From positions 91,628 through 155,627 of the forward strand of contig MU863964.1 of NCBI GenBank assembly GCA_033296885.1: 64,000 bases of DNA, read 5' to 3'. Below, piece by piece: positions 9,841-20,367 of this stretch. Every line of letters begins with the position of its first letter. Position 1 is the first letter of the stretch. The notes below the pieces were generated by a model, which saw only the letters and a program-made list of their open reading frames with translations, was not told where the DNA came from and made no database searches. The DNA is from Triangularia verruculosa. Lineage: Eukaryota > Ascomycota > Sordariomycetes > Sordariales > Podosporaceae. A program made the position numbers and the translations under genes.

Positions 9841-10533
9841 AATCTAGAACCACGATGCTGTAACCTGGATAGATTCTTAATAAGAAGAGCCGGAAATGAC
9901 ACGAAGAAGAGAAGATGGAAGATGAGGAAACAACAAAGACGCGTAAGCGGCTGAACGTCCTTGAAGGTTCTGAGAGATGGCGGGCGGCAGGCGGAATTGA
10001 GCGCCGCACATTTGGGCGCCCTCCATCCAGGGCGGCGACAGGGCAGGCAACAGTGGCGGGGTCTTCTTGTTTGCATTGAATAGCATTGAATATTTGACAG
10101 GTTAACCAATCAGAAGCTCGTCGCCCCGCAATTCGACGTGTGCACTCGATCCATGCTGTTTGTGCGACTTCAGCAAGGCTGAAAGTTCAGTCCTGGGATG
10201 GATGATCTGTGGGATAATAATCAATTCTGAAGTATATCTTGTGGTCTTATATGCTGGCGATGATTGAGGGACGGATTGAAATGTACTCCAATGCTTAAGC
10301 GGCGGCAGGGAGACGGGAGGCAACCGCAGCGGCATAAAGCTTATCGATAAAGAGCTGTGCATGCGGTGGGTGGCCCACCATCACAAGGTCCCAAGCTTTC
10401 AAGGAGCCCCGCCCAGCTGTTGAAACACCAAGCTCCGTTGTCAACACGACATCCTCTTCGCCGAAGCTCGAAAAATACAAGGCAATTTGAATGCACTATC
10501 GAACATCCGTACTATCACCGCACCAACTTCAAT
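9841..10533. other. Divergent promoter region upstream of N-myristoyltransferase
   Basis: About 690 bp lies between two divergent genes. The plus-strand frame of NMT is open without a stop back to 10357, but the upstream residues do not resemble the enzyme and are probably 5' leader. No specific site was recognised. Confidence 0.5.
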
Positions 10534-12313
10534 ATGTCGGCAGAATCGAAAGAGGTCGACCCGACCAAAGAACAAGCTGAGCAGCAGGCTGTTGAGGCTC
10601 TCGTCAACCTGGGCTCCGCCAAGGGCACCACAGCCGAGTCAGAGGGTGAATCGGGTTCCGAAGCCGAAGAGACACAGCAAACGGGCGCAGGCACAGACGC
10701 TCCAGCCAAGAAGAAGAAGAAGAGCAAAAAGAAAAAGGCCAAGCAGGCTCTTACTCAAGCCCTCGGCGGAGGCCCTCCCAAAGAACTGACCGCCGCCGAT
10801 GTCGAGGCCGACCCCAAGAAGGCCATTGCCGGCCTCTCGAACGATCAGATTGCCGAATTTCTCACCCTCAACCCGGCCCTTCGGAATGAACTTCTCGGCG
10901 CACAAGATGCCCCAGGTTCGTCAGACAACACCGCCAAGGCGATCGAGGCTTTCAAGAAATTGAAGCTGCAGGATATCATGACCGGGCTGGCGACGAGTGG
11001 CAAGAACCGCAAGGATATGGCTTCGTACAAGTTCTGGAGCACACAGCCAGTCCCTCAGTTTGACGAGGAACCCAAGCTCATCGAGGAGGGACCCGTCAGG
11101 ATCCAGAAGGTGGAGGACATCTCGACAGAGCCCATTGAACTTGCGCTGCCACAATTCCGCTGGGTGACGATGGATCTCACAGATGAGAAGCAGTTGGAGG
11201 AGGTGGAGAAGCTGCTGTATGGTCATTATGTGGAGGATGATGAGGCCATGTTCAGATTCAAGTACTCTGGCTCTCTTTTGCGGTGGTCTTTGCTCTCACC
11301 AGGATGGCGCAAGGAATGGCATGTTGGTATTCGCACTGGCGATACTCTTTGTGCTTTCATTTCCGCTATCCCAACCCAGATGAGGGTACGCGACAAGATT
11401 CTTCAAAGCTCTGAAGTCAACTTCCTCTGCATCCACAAGAAGCTCAGAGGGAAGCGTCTTGCGCCTGTCCTCATCAAGGAGATTACGCGACGCATCAACT
11501 TGGATGGCATTTGGCAGGCCATTTACACGGGCGGTATCGTACTCCCTCGGCCAGTTAGTACTTGCCGATACTACCACCGCGCGCTGAACTGGATGAAGCT
11601 ATACGAGGTTGGCTTCAGTCCATGCCCCACCAACAGCACCCCAAAGCTGCAAGATATCAGATTCAGGGTGCCCGAGAATACATCGACTCGTGGGCTTCGT
11701 GAGATGGAGGCCAGGGATCTCAACGCTGTGCAGGATCTCGTTGAGGCCTACCTGAAGCGCTTTGATCTGACCCCAGTTTGGTCCAAGGACGAGGTTTCAC
11801 ATTGGCTGCTGCACAACAAAGAGGCTCCTGGTGAGCGGGTAATTTGGTCATATGTTGTTGAGGTTAGTGTCTGAATCCCTCTGCCATTGGCACAACTAAC
11901 ATGTTTAAAAGGGCGATGACGGCAAAATCACCGACTTCTTCTCATTCTACTGCCTCGAGTCCTCGGTTATCAGGTCCAAGAAGCACTCAGCCATTCGCGC
12001 TGCCTACCTCTACTACTACGCCTCCGATGTCGCGCTCAAGACACCCGATGACCGCCCGGCTCTCAAGGCTCGTCTCAATGCCGTCATGGCTGACATGCTC
12101 ATCCTTGCCAAGAAGTCCAAATTTGATGTCTTTAACGCGCTGTCTCTAATGGACAACTCGCTGTTCTTGGAGCAGCAGAAGTTCCACCCTGGTGACGGCC
12201 AACTTCACTACTACCTCTTCAACTACAAGGCCAACCCTATTCATGGCGGTGTCAACAAGGGAAATCTTCTGGAGGAGGACACATCGAGCGGTGTGGGCTT
12301 TGTCATGCTTTGA
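10534..12313 (+). CDS. NMT1: Glycylpeptide N-tetradecanoyltransferase (N-myristoyltransferase)
   Basis: The enzyme transfers myristate from myristoyl-CoA to the N-terminal Gly of proteins such as Arf GTPases and canonical G-alpha subunits, in the cytosol and at ribosomes. Exons 10534-11862 and 11912-12313 give 576 residues; the 49-nt intron has a CTAAC branch site. After MSAESKEVDPT comes an acidic region, then a Lys-rich ribosome-targeting-like block (KKKKKSKKKKAKQ). The catalytic fold carries the family signatures EVNFLCIHKKLRGKRLAPV and YTGG..LPRPVSTCRYYHR. The chain ends in GFVML; the free C-terminal carboxylate is the catalytic base in this family. The length is at the long end of the fungal range because of the N-terminal extension. 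The start was chosen at the Met that opens the typical polar N-terminus. Confidence 0.95.
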
Positions 12314-12759
12314 ACAACATTAGGTTTGTATGTCTATTTTGGTGGCAGCGTGACAGCAAAAGGCGTCAGGGAGGCATCTCTGCCATGCAGGATACAGATG
12401 TACGGTACCATGCCTTTTGAGGCCAATTAAGCGACATGTTCTTTTACCGGTCATGCCGTTTCCAGCTGATATCAGAAATAAGTGACCAGAATGGAGGCTC
12501 AGTTCATATTCCATACCCTAACCCTGTCTCCAGGCGTCAGGGGTTGTTGGACTTTGGCCCACTCACATGCTGATTACGTCATTTGGGTCAGGGGCGCGCC
12601 GTGACATCCGCGCCGAGGCGCAGGAACGCCTCCGACGGCGAAGTTGAGACGACCGGACCGCCGATGGAACTGAAAACTCGCGCAGACCCGTAATCATCTG
12701 AACACTTTTTTATAGTATTAGCTATAGAAAGTGCCATACGTATCATTAGCATCAACGCA
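12314..12759. other. Intergenic, no gene seen
   Basis: This is the tail of the NMT transcript and the promoter of the downstream hydrolase. A T/A-rich stretch lies at about 12705-12730. Confidence 0.6.
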
Positions 12760-13969
12760 ATGTAAGCACATCCCTCAGCTCCCAATTGGGTGGTTGTTTA
12801 CTGAACCTGTAAAGGACGCTGGACGCCAACCTCAAGATCCCCACCGTCGCCGAGACGCTGCAGCACCCGGCCTTTCCTACGGCGATATGGAACCTCGAGC
12901 CTGACCGTGCCGGCCTCTGCCCAGTAGCAGAAGGCCGCGGCGGGCCGTTAAACATCAACTACGAGATCCACGGCACCGGCCCCATCAAGCTGGTCGTACG
13001 TTTTCCTTCCCATCACTCCTTCTCACACCATCCTTTTTACTAACCAGCTCAAAGTTCATCATGGGCCTCGGCGGTCTCCTGACCGGTTGGCAGCGCCAAA
13101 CCCTTCACTTTGGCCACCTCAACCGAGACAAGTACTCCGTTTTGGTGTTCGACAACCGCGGGGTAGGATCCTCGGACAAGCCCCTGATGCGGTACTCGTC
13201 GTCGGAAATGGCAAAGGACCTCTACGACCTCGTCACCTCCCCCAAAGTCAACTTCCTCCCCGCAGTTCAGGAGGACCAATCCCGGCGTCTGCACCTCGTG
13301 GGCATCTCCCTAGGGGGGATGATAGCCCAAGAATTCGCCTGCCTGTACCCGCACACGATCTCGTCGCTGGCGCTGTGCTGCACCGCGCCGGAGATCAAGA
13401 ATTACTCGTTGACTTGGCTGGAGAACATCAAGTCCAGGCTTGGTATGCTCATGCCCAAATCCCCGGATGAATCCGTTGCGGGCGTGGCGAGGCAGATTTT
13501 TGCGCATGACTGGTTGATGCTGTCGGATGATACCGAGGTGCCTGTTGTGGGGGAGACCCCCAAGGTTCTTCCCCCCGGGAATGGGGAGCAGAAGGAGTAT
13601 CTTAGGTTCGAGAGTAATGCGCAGAGGTTTGTTGCGCAGGAGATGCATAAGCGCATGGATAAGACGCAGTTTGGGTTGAAGGGGTTTTTGCTGCAGCTGA
13701 TTGCGGCCGGGTGGCATTACAAGAGTGAGGGGCAGCTGAGGGAGATGGCGGAGAGGGTGGGGAGGGAGAGGATATTGGTTATGCATGGGACCGAGGATGG
13801 GATGATTAGTCTGCCGCATGGGGAGGTGCTGATGGAGTGGGTGAAGCCCGGGAAGGGACTGGTGGTTGAGGGTATGGGGCATGCACCGAGTATGGAGAGG
13901 ACGAGGTGGTTTAATGAGCTGATTGGGGGGTGGTGTGAGGAGGGGGAGAGGAGGGATGGGAGGGCGTGA
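12760..13969 (+). CDS. Alpha/beta hydrolase; start codon apparently split by an intron
   Basis: The predicted product is 365 residues. Exon 2 (12815-12995) is open but has an in-frame TAA immediately upstream and contains no Met. A consensus donor AT|GTAAGC at 12760-12763 and acceptor TGTAAAG|G at 12814 join A-T to G and create ATG ACG CTG GAC, giving MTLDANLKIPTVAETL. The intron at 12996-13054 then joins IKLV to FIMGLGG. Motifs are the oxyanion strand FIMGLGGLLTGW, DNRGVGSSD, the nucleophile elbow GISLGG with Ser146, Asp309 in HGTEDG and His337 in GMGHAP. The catalytic triad is complete. It is a soluble esterase or epoxide-hydrolase-like enzyme; the substrate cannot be told. The coding strand switches from C-rich to G-rich around 13450. 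Confidence 0.85.
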
Positions 13970-14462
13970 GGACGGGGGTTGGGGCTCTGATAGACGTGTG
14001 AAGCCAGTTGTGGATACCTAGTTACTGGGATAGATGGTTGGATCCTCTACAATTGAATCAGGATGTGCGATGGTCAAGAGAACGATATCCGCAACCTCCC
14101 TCCCACCGCCCACCAAGGCGATGACCTCACCTCGTCTCTTCTTCCTGCGGCGCTGCTGTATCAGACGACACCAACGTCATAAGCGATATTGATCACCAAG
14201 CTCAGGCACAGTCACGATATGAAGGCGATTACTGTTAATATGGCCACAACTCTGTAAGATATAGCAGAATAATATACGAGGCCAGAGTAGATTATTTTTG
14301 TATTGGTAAATGTGCGTCAACAGGAATGTATCCAACAATTTCTATGTACTCATTGAGAAAGTATCATTCAATCATCACCAACTCTCCCCGGTCAATATCC
14401 ACCTCAAAGAACTTTGGCGAAAAGGACCAATAGAAATAAAACACGGATAACAACAAAGGGTA
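13970..14462. other. Convergent intergenic region, no gene seen
   Basis: This stretch separates the 3' ends of the hydrolase (plus) and the RGS gene (minus). An A/T-rich area at 14250-14350 is the likely poly(A) region. Confidence 0.6.
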
Positions 14463-15791
14463 TCAGACCGTTTCCTTCCAAACCGGCAGCAAAATAAAAA
14501 TAGTCAGCCAAATCGTCGCAAAGATGGCACCGCCCACCAGGCTCTGCAGCACAATCTTCCTCTGCAGCCTCCTCAGATACTTCTCCTTCACTCTCAACCT
14601 CCTGTCAAAGATCATCAACCTCGACACCGTCTTCAGAAAGCCCCCTTCGTTCCTCAAAACACTGTCCGTGTTGTCATCAAACCTCTCCCACGGCAGTCTC
14701 TGTCTCTTGGAAAACAACAAAAGAAAAAAGCAACTGCCCCTCAGCCCGGCAAGAACGAGTGAGACACCAAGCCACCAAAACGGCCAGGCGGCCCAAGCTT
14801 CCCATCGAGTGTGGGAGCCGCGGTAGGGCACGAAGGCGCGGCACATGACAAGGAGGTAGCCGGCAATGAGGTTGGCAATTCCCACCATGGTCGCCACGCA
14901 GACTGTCTCGAATGTGCCGTTGCCTACGCCGAGGCGGACGAAGTTGCGGTGTGAGCAGTTGTGCATGAGGCCGTAGACGTGCTCGGCCACTGGTTTGAGC
15001 GCCGACGGGTGGCTGGACTTTTGCAGGTCGGCGAGGGTCTGTGCTCGAAGGGCGGCGGGAATGTTCAGCTCCTTCTCTCCAGAGGGCATCAAGAACAAAT
15101 GGATGATGGTGTCGAGTTCATGGCGGCCGACCTGCCCATCTGCGTTCATGAGCTTCATCGTGGCGGGGGTGGAGTTGGAGGTGCAAGAAGTGATCTGGAT
15201 GGATTTGCCATTGGACTGATCGGGAGTGAGCTGAAGGGCGACGGGTGAGCATGAGCGGGACGTGCAAAAAGTGCTGGCGACGATGAGCTGAGAAATGCGA
15301 TGAAGAGTCATTTCGGGATCCGGATCTTCCTGGTCGTCATGATCTTGATCTTTGGCGGTCGTAGAACTGCCTGCTTCACTCTTTTCGACAATAGACGACG
15401 TCGACTCTGCCGCACTGGGAACGGCTCCGTAATCGTTCTTGTCGTCGGGAGTGGGGCCTTTGCCATAGGATGCTTCGTAGTTCTTGTACCTGGTGTTTGT
15501 TAGTTGGTCTTGTTGGCGTGACAAGGCAAAGTGAGGCGCGCACCAGATGTAGAACTCGAGATTCTCAGCTGAGAACTCAATGTACTTGAGATACATGTAA
15601 AAGTCATAGAGTGACATTGGACTGCATGTTTTATTTGCGAGAATGCGGTCCAGCCTCAGCCGGCTTGGAATGGCCGCCGGCGTCGGGCTCTCAGGGCGTT
15701 CACCAGCACTGACATTGGCCGAGTACTCTTTAATGTCCCGGTACTCAGGCTTCTTGTACCAATCTAGCCATGACGGAACTTTGAGTGGCAT
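14463..15791 (-). CDS. RGS-domain membrane protein (regulator of G-protein signalling)
   Basis: RGS proteins speed GTP hydrolysis by G-alpha subunits. The spliced length is 424 residues, with exons 15791-15544 and 15489-14463. The 54-nt intron (15490-15543) restores EFYIWYKNYEASY. The start at MPLKVPSWLDWYKKPEYRD was chosen over a Met 26 residues upstream. The RGS fold begins at about 50 (DRILANKTCSPMSLYDFYMYLKYIEFSAENLEFYIW). It is interrupted by a Ser/Asp-rich insert and continues with ELNIPAALRAQTLADLQ and FVRLGVGNGTFE. The C-terminal half carries about three membrane spans (ETVCVATMVGIANLIAGYLLV; WPFWWLGVSLVLAGL; GGAIFATIWLTIFILLPVW). This layout fits the RgsA/RgsC-type fungal proteins, but I cannot assign the exact orthologue. 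Confidence 0.85.
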   Translation of the reverse strand: MPLKVPSWLDWYKKPEYRDIKEYSANVSAGERPESPTPAAIPSRLRLDRILANKTCSPMSLYDFYMYLKYIEFSAENLEFYIWCAPHFALSRQQDQLTNTRYKNYEASYGKGPTPDDKNDYGAVPSAAESTSSIVEKSEAGSSTTAKDQDHDDQEDPDPEMTLHRISQLIVASTFCTSRSCSPVALQLTPDQSNGKSIQITSCTSNSTPATMKLMNADGQVGRHELDTIIHLFLMPSGEKELNIPAALRAQTLADLQKSSHPSALKPVAEHVYGLMHNCSHRNFVRLGVGNGTFETVCVATMVGIANLIAGYLLVMCRAFVPYRGSHTRWEAWAAWPFWWLGVSLVLAGLRGSCFFLLLFSKRQRLPWERFDDNTDSVLRNEGGFLKTVSRLMIFDRRLRVKEKYLRRLQRKIVLQSLVGGAIFATIWLTIFILLPVWKETV

Positions 15792-17074
15792 GGTGAGGCG
15801 AAGCAAGCAGTCAACAAGACCGCAGAGTATGTGAGGGTAAGGGAACCTCGACAGCGAGAATGGGAGCAATTCCCGGGCGGAGGTGGGTGAGTTTTACATC
15901 CGTGATGAAGTGAGAGAAGTGAAGTAGGAGACGGGACGAGACGGCCAAGATATGGAGCGGCAGCTTCGAAATAGCGATCGAGAAGGGGGGCCGGTCAGGA
16001 GAACAGCTTTGACCAAGATGCGGGCCGGGGCGCCACTCGGCGGTACCTGTGGCCTATGAAACGGACTGATATCGCGCATTTGGTTAGAGGCGTCAGTCGT
16101 TGTTTGCTTTGACCCGGCGCTATGTGTCCATAACCAAGTGGGCAACCAGCTGAGGCGATCTGTGCATCCACAACAGAAGCTGGGCAGCTGAAGCACCCGA
16201 CGGGCATCAGCATCGCAGCCATGTTTCTCAGTCTCACAGCTCGGCTGAAGAATGAGGATCTGCTTCCTTCATCCCTGTTTACCCAGGGTATGTGAATCGT
16301 GATTACCTGCAGCAGTCGGGTCTCACCTCGACCGTTTGCATTGAACGGCATGTCTCTCGTGTGTTTGTCAGCCCTTCCGAGCTTCTCGAACGGAGCGAAT
16401 CTCTGATGGGCGGAAAACTGCCGTTCAAAGAAACATAACGCTTTGTCTCTCGTGATGTCGACATCTTTCAAGCCGCCATTGATGTCAATGCGCCGAATGC
16501 TCCAATCAGAGCCCACTGTTCCTGCCGATACGGAGACAAGAGGGTATCATCGAGGGCCCGAGAGAGCCCAAAAGAGAGCACGCGGTCCCGAGAGGCTGCG
16601 GAGACGTCGAATTCAAAACTGAACATGCGGGGTTGATGTCGAGGGAAGGATTTTCTCTCAAGGGAGAGACCCGCACGTGGTGGGTGAGCTTTGGGTGCAG
16701 ATCTTGGGCGCTCAGATCTTGGGGAGCGGGGTGACGTTCCACTGCCGCTGCCCTGTGGTCCCTGCCAAGACCCGCCTTTGCTTCTTTCGGGATGGCAACT
16801 GCAAGGGCAAGGGTCCGTGACCTCTCCACTTACGGCTCGTTCTGACCGAGATTCCCACTCTGCTTTTGAGACCACTCTAGGCTTGGAAGGAGCCTCTGTA
16901 GCCGTGATGTTGATCGACAAGATCTAGGAACTTTCCAAGAGATGGCATTTGATTTCTCCCATCATCGCCATCACAATCAGTATTTTAAAATCACGACCCC
17001 AACACGCACTGCACGACCCTGTAGGGAGAGAGGAAGAGACAATACCTAATGCTACACAACAATTTCACCTCAAG
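15792..17074. other. Long intergenic region, no supported gene
   Basis: About 1.3 kb upstream of the RGS gene. Several minus-strand frames (up to 173 codons) are present but look like leader or chance frames with Arg/Ser/Pro-rich products. No splice structure or family motif was found. Confidence 0.5.
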
Positions 17075-19655
17075 CTACGCCAGATGCTGTCCTACGTCGG
17101 GCTCGATACCCATCATGCCAAACTCGTCACTCATTGGGACAAGGGCCTCCAGACACAGAATACTGTCTTCACAGCCATCGTCTTTATCAAAAGCCTCATG
17201 CGCGCTGATAGTCCCAACCGGACTTGTCACCAGAATTTTAACCGCAGGCAGCATGCTCTGATCACGAGCAAGACTTAGCAAGCAATCCAACACTAGGCGA
17301 GTGTCGCTCTCAAACTCATCAGCTTCATAACGCTCGATGTTGTCAATGACGCAAACAACTGTCTTTTCCTGTGGCAGTCGAGATATCAAGAACCCGAATA
17401 GACGACAGAGAGCTCTAGTATCGTATGGAAACTTCTGAAGGGTCTCGAAGTCGACGTCTCGTTGCCAGAACATTGTGTTCAAGAGCTCAGGCGTCGTGTG
17501 AAGTAATTGAGCTACGAAAGCTCTCATGATGGCGGACCCTCCGCGGGCAAATGGATCGTCAGAGTCTATATGGAGGCCGCAAAAGAAAACAAGCGATATG
17601 AAGCGCGCTGGGCTACCGGGGATTCGCTTAGAAGCCCTTAAACCTAGCACTAACGAGGCAGTAACCAGGGACATGGCTGCCCTGGCGTATGTTGGATCCG
17701 CCCCCGGGGAGCCACGGACAAGGAGCTCTCGCGATGTAGCAGCTGTTGCCCAAGAGCGGAATTGGGCGGACGAGACAACTTGCTGAGCCCGGCTGCGGTA
17801 TCTAAGAGGTATACTGTGGCTTGCCTCAACGACAGCGGCGATGTCGATGATGTCCAAGTTCAGAAAATCGCTAAACAGTGCCATCAACGCCGTCCCGTGA
17901 ACGCTTGGGTCAAGAGAGAGCGGGAGTTGAAGACGGACATCCGGTGTGAAAGATGCGTTCATCTCAACTAGTGGCTGGACTGAGTTCACCGGGTAGTAGG
18001 CTTGCGGTTGTTGGACCTGAACCATGTGCCAAGGAAGCTGCTGGCGAGCCGGTGCTGGCATGAGCATGAGTGGCCTTTGACTGAGATACTCCTTGATGGC
18101 TTGCTGTGTCTCTCTGATCTCGTCAACTTGGGCCTTGAGCTGCATGAAGTTGTCGACCGCCTCTCTCGGAAAATAGGGAGCTCGTGAATTTGCCCCATCG
18201 TCCATCAACGATTTCATCTGATTGGAGAGATCCGCAATCGCAAGCAGAACTGTCTCTTCTGAGCGCCGAACTTGGCCTACAACCCTGGTCTCTGATTGCT
18301 TCACCCGAACCATGATCTCTTCACCTTGCTCAACAATGTCTTGTGCCTTTGCCATAACAACTTCAATACGTCCTTGGTTTGCAATCTCGAGAAGGACGAC
18401 TTGACTGACGCCTAAGTCACGTCGGAGTTAGTATTGAAACGGCAAAATACCAGGTCTGACGGAGTTCATCTTGCTAACTATAACAGAAAGAGGGAACAAA
18501 CTGACCCGAAAATATTTGCTCCATGGCCTCACGAGTTCCGGAAATATCAGAGATCTGAACTTCGTGGAAGAGCTTTGACATTGCAGTCTGAACCTCTTCA
18601 ATGCTGGCAAGAAGCTCCTCTTGGTAGTCCTCACCATCCCTCAGGGAGGTCAGTGCCCTGTTTGCTAATTTATGGTCAATACTATGCTTCTAGGAGGGAG
18701 GAGGGATCGCTTACTTGTACTGCTTATAAAGTATACAATAGTCTTCTCGGTGGCCGTCAAAACAGCTGCGAGCAAAGAAACTGACGCGTTGGTGATATTG
18801 TCGTCTCCCGGAAATATCGTCAGAAAAGTCTCCATCTTGGAGAATGTGTCTTCCAGCTTGTCGGAGGATACCTCTGTTGTTATTTTTTCCCTGGTTGACG
18901 AGGCTATCTGAACTGTCTGCAGTATTTCCAGGTCTCAGTATACCTTACTACCTAATGTGGTTTGCCATCCCGTCACATAAACTCACCTCCATGATGACTT
19001 CTAATGCCGCCTTGACTGGCGATGCCAGCTCATGGTCTGGTAAAAATTGCAGGGCTGTTCTCGCAACGTGCATGGCATCACTCTGCTCGGCAACTCCTCG
19101 ATAACCTCGTTTGAACCGACCCCAGAATCTAGACTTTGTACCATCGAACTGAGCGCGGGCACTCTGCAGGCATTCATAGATATCTTCCCAGTTTCTCTTG
19201 CTGCGAATGCCGTATTCTGGCCGTTTCAACAGACGTTTTGACTCAACAGGGTTATTCCCCACATGGACTTTCATCGATTCTTCGAATATGCTCCCCCAGA
19301 AACGCATAGCTCCAACCCCAGGGGGAAGCCTTCTGGCTGGTAACTGGTGGCGGATGGACCTCTCGGTCTCGCGCAATGACGTGCTTGCGACTTCAAGTTC
19401 TTGCGTAGGCCGGAACCGGTCCGCAAGTGGATCGTACTGCACGCGATCATTCTGGAAAGCATCATGAATCGCCGGCAGCCTATTCTCGATAAAGTCAACA
19501 GACGGAGGTTGAGAACGGATACTGCGACGGGCGTTATTGGAAGTGAACATTGTCGGGGAGTCGATACTCAATCTCGGCCAGGATACAACCCCAGCCGATG
19601 GGGCATTGGATGAATAGATAGAGGGGATTTTGCGCACAGCAGTGCATTCATCCAC
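17075..19655 (-). CDS. DUF7708-type NLR-like protein without a recognisable P-loop
   Basis: The spliced product is 788 residues from exons 19655-18987, 18916-18715, 18664-18506 and 18411-17075. Introns are 70, 50 and 94 nt, and junctions were fixed by frame. The N-terminal third carries a DUF7708-like helical domain (SRFWGRFKRGYRGVAEQSDA, ALQFLPDHELASPVKAALEVIME), followed by the TFLTIFPGDDNITNASVSLLAAVL segment. After a heptad-like middle, the C-terminal part has NACHT-like landmarks: FISLVFFCGLHIDSDDP, a Walker-B-like VVCVIDNIERYEADE and a sensor-like VKILVTSP. No GxxGxGKT is visible before them, so nucleotide binding is doubtful. Members of this family are usually placed with fungal NLR/STAND-like proteins involved in non-self responses; that role here is inference. 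Several Met codons near the 5' end make the start uncertain. The gene is divergent from the AAA+ gene. Confidence 0.7.
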
Positions 19656-20367
19656 GCTCTGGTCGAAGAAAGCACTCCAATCATGACTTCAGGGGCGAGG
19701 GACGGGGTTTGACGGACAGCCAGAATAAACCGCGTGTTCCGCGAAAAATTGCATGCGGCTGGGTTGAGGGGTGGTTACGCAGGCGGGCACACTATCTTGA
19801 AGGCTGCCTAATTGCAGGCAGTCATCATGGTTGTACAATTACTCCTCCTGGTGTGCATCATCACGGCCGGAAAGTGAGTTGACTGGTCGAAATTACGCCA
19901 AAGAATTGACGAAACGGGATACACCTGCAGTCAGCAAGCTAGTGCCGGGTTATCTCATCAATCATCTGTCGTCGTTGGCTAATGAGCGACTGCTCCCACT
20001 GTCGATGCTCAAAGGGATGTGGTCCAGCCCGAGCCTTAGGCCTTCCCCTCCTGGACATCGCACCTGCAATATGCAGATTTTGTGCCAGGTGGGGGGTAAG
20101 CAGTCTCCTCCGACATAGCGATAGCATATTGGTTATCGGTAAGTACCTACCTGAGGGTTGCAGGGCCCCTCATCTGAAAGATAGGTATATAAGCGGGCAT
20201 TTCGATACCATTGTAGACCTTAACATCTGGCACCTTACCACCGCACATCTGCGGAGCCTGCCTTGCCAGGTCAATTCTTAAATCACTCAACTTGTGAGAC
20301 TGGTTGGTGGTAACGATTACTTGCTACATCCCAATCTTTTCCATTCATCTCCAACCACCATCCAAAC
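19656..20367. other. Divergent promoter region
   Basis: About 710 bp is shared by the DUF7708 gene (minus) and the AAA+ gene (plus). GTAAGTACCTACCTGAGG occurs near 20140. No gene is supported. Confidence 0.6.

Noticed and set aside
15995..16920. Minus-strand frames of 173 and 150 codons upstream of the RGS gene
   Set aside because: Overlapping frames with Arg/Ser/Pro-rich composition and no conserved motif; more likely leader sequence.
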